64,000 bases of DNA, from the NCBI RefSeq assembly GCF_016808095.1, contig NC_068972.1:744001-808000 (forward strand), given 5' to 3'. The notes under the pieces were generated by a model that worked only from the letters and a program-made list of their open reading frames with translations, did not search any database and was not told where the DNA came from. Shown here one piece after another: positions 63,010-64,000 of the stretch (positions are counted from its first letter, which is position 1; each line of letters starts with the position of its first letter). This stretch comes from Vigna angularis (taxonomy: Eukaryota > Streptophyta > Magnoliopsida > Fabales > Fabaceae). Both the position numbers and the translations under genes were made by a program.

Positions 63010-63100
63010 TTTTCAATAGAAAAATTACATTTAGAATATATGAATTTATTTTATAAATTTATTTACATAAACTGTGTTTAATAAATATAGCATTTATTTG
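63010..63100. repeat. 91-bp flanking duplication, right copy
   Basis: Pairs with 52932-53022 in the same orientation. Both start TTTTCAATAGAAAAATTACA and end ATAGCATTTATTTG. Confidence 0.9.
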
Positions 63101-64000
63101 TTTATTTTTATAATAAAACACAATTTCAGTGTAAATAATGAAAAAAAAATCAAAAGGCATAATTCGAGTAAAAATCAATAAGAAAACAGAGTATGAAAGG
63201 AAGTTTTATATACCAAATGCTATTTTTCATTATTCAAAATAAAATTAAAAAAATTTTAAATTATAGTTAGATATTCTTTCGAGACAAAGTCCTAGTTCCA
63301 CCGATCTAATTTTATCTATTTTTTTCTTTTTCATAATTTCTTTTTAAAAAAAATCTAAATTTTCCAAAGCCACATCTATCCAAATAAATTGAGTTAATTA
63401 GTAACACGTGACATGTTTTATATTTATCAGCAGGCGGGACATGTTGAAGCGAAATTTTAGATAAATCATTGTGTTTTCGTTTTCCAACACGCACACAATG
63501 TCTATCATCGTTGATAACAACTTTGCTTATGCTAATTTTATAGTGATATGATGAAATTATGTGACTGTGGAGGTAGGTAGTTCACGGATTACCAAAACTC
63601 AATTATGGGAGAACCAGATCGACCAATAACACACGTACTCTTTCATTTACTTTAATCTTATTTTTTTTTTTAAAAAAGCAAAAGTGGAGGACACTCCATT
63701 CCAAACAAGTTGTTATTTAGTTCAATCTAGTATGATTCATAATTTAATTTGGTTTACTTATTAAATAAGACAAAAAAATTAATTTTAGTCCAACTTATTA
63801 TAAGTTGATGAATTAAATAGATGGATTAACTTGTTCATTTAATTATATTTTTTTAATTTAAAAAAAATTCATAATGTTTCAATTTAAATATAAAAAATGA
63901 TATTAAATTTTAGAGATAATTCAAAATAAAAGAATAATACAATTTAAAATCATCATAAACTCTAAAAACAATCAAAAAATAAATATAAAAATACTTGGAT
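63101..64000. other. AT-rich region at the window end
   Basis: No gene or clear element recognised. Confidence 0.5.

Overview
The window is nuclear DNA of a flowering plant: AT-rich, with intron-split genes, GT-AG (and one GC-AG) splice sites, telo-box motifs near housekeeping starts, and many LTR retrotransposons. The protein sequences and repeat families look like a papilionoid legume, most likely a Vigna/Phaseolus relative. That placement is inference from recognition, not a search.

Six intact-looking host genes were rebuilt exon by exon. (1) 1565-4664 +: a caffeoylshikimate esterase / monoacylglycerol-lipase-type hydrolase, 322 aa. (2) 6702-11018 -: splicing factor SF3B3 (SAP130), 1214 aa in three exons. 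(3) 12798-16543 -: a plastid-targeted CobW/ZNG1-type zinc GTPase with a histidine-rich linker, 452 aa in ten exons. (4) 35505-38436 +: dehydroascorbate reductase, 213 aa. (5) 41677-44063 +: RNA polymerase subunit RPB6, 142 aa. (6) 46620-47743 -: a 107-aa plant-specific protein of the A_thal_3526 family, all of whose exons are short. They do unrelated housekeeping and metabolic jobs and form no operon-like unit. Two broken gene pieces are also present: an SDE5-like exon beside a copia insertion, and a captured first exon at 62660-62851.

Mobile DNA fills much of the rest. A very young Ty1/copia element (17985-22822, TSD TTCTC) has near-identical LTRs and one nonsense codon in its reverse transcriptase. 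A decayed copia relic lies at 23593-25190. A TRIM-like element is at 27063-27504 and a 378-bp foldback Mutator-type MITE with a 9-bp TSD at 27963-28340. A 2.79-kb solo LTR (29296-32085, TSD GATTC) carries a dense CGAACG motif tract. A very young Athila-like Ty3/gypsy element (53071-62607, TSD CTAGG) has gag-protease and an extra ORF but no reverse transcriptase, RNase H or integrase.

The most unusual signals are in the non-coding parts of two LTR families. The solo LTR has about 37 copies of CGAACG in 1.2 kb. The gypsy element has a repeated 43-bp GC-rich palindrome built as 15-13-15 (arm, spacer, arm). Both are followed by almost the same 21-bp CTGCAG-containing sequence. A third oddity is a 91-bp direct duplication bracketing a captured gene fragment into which the gypsy element later inserted.
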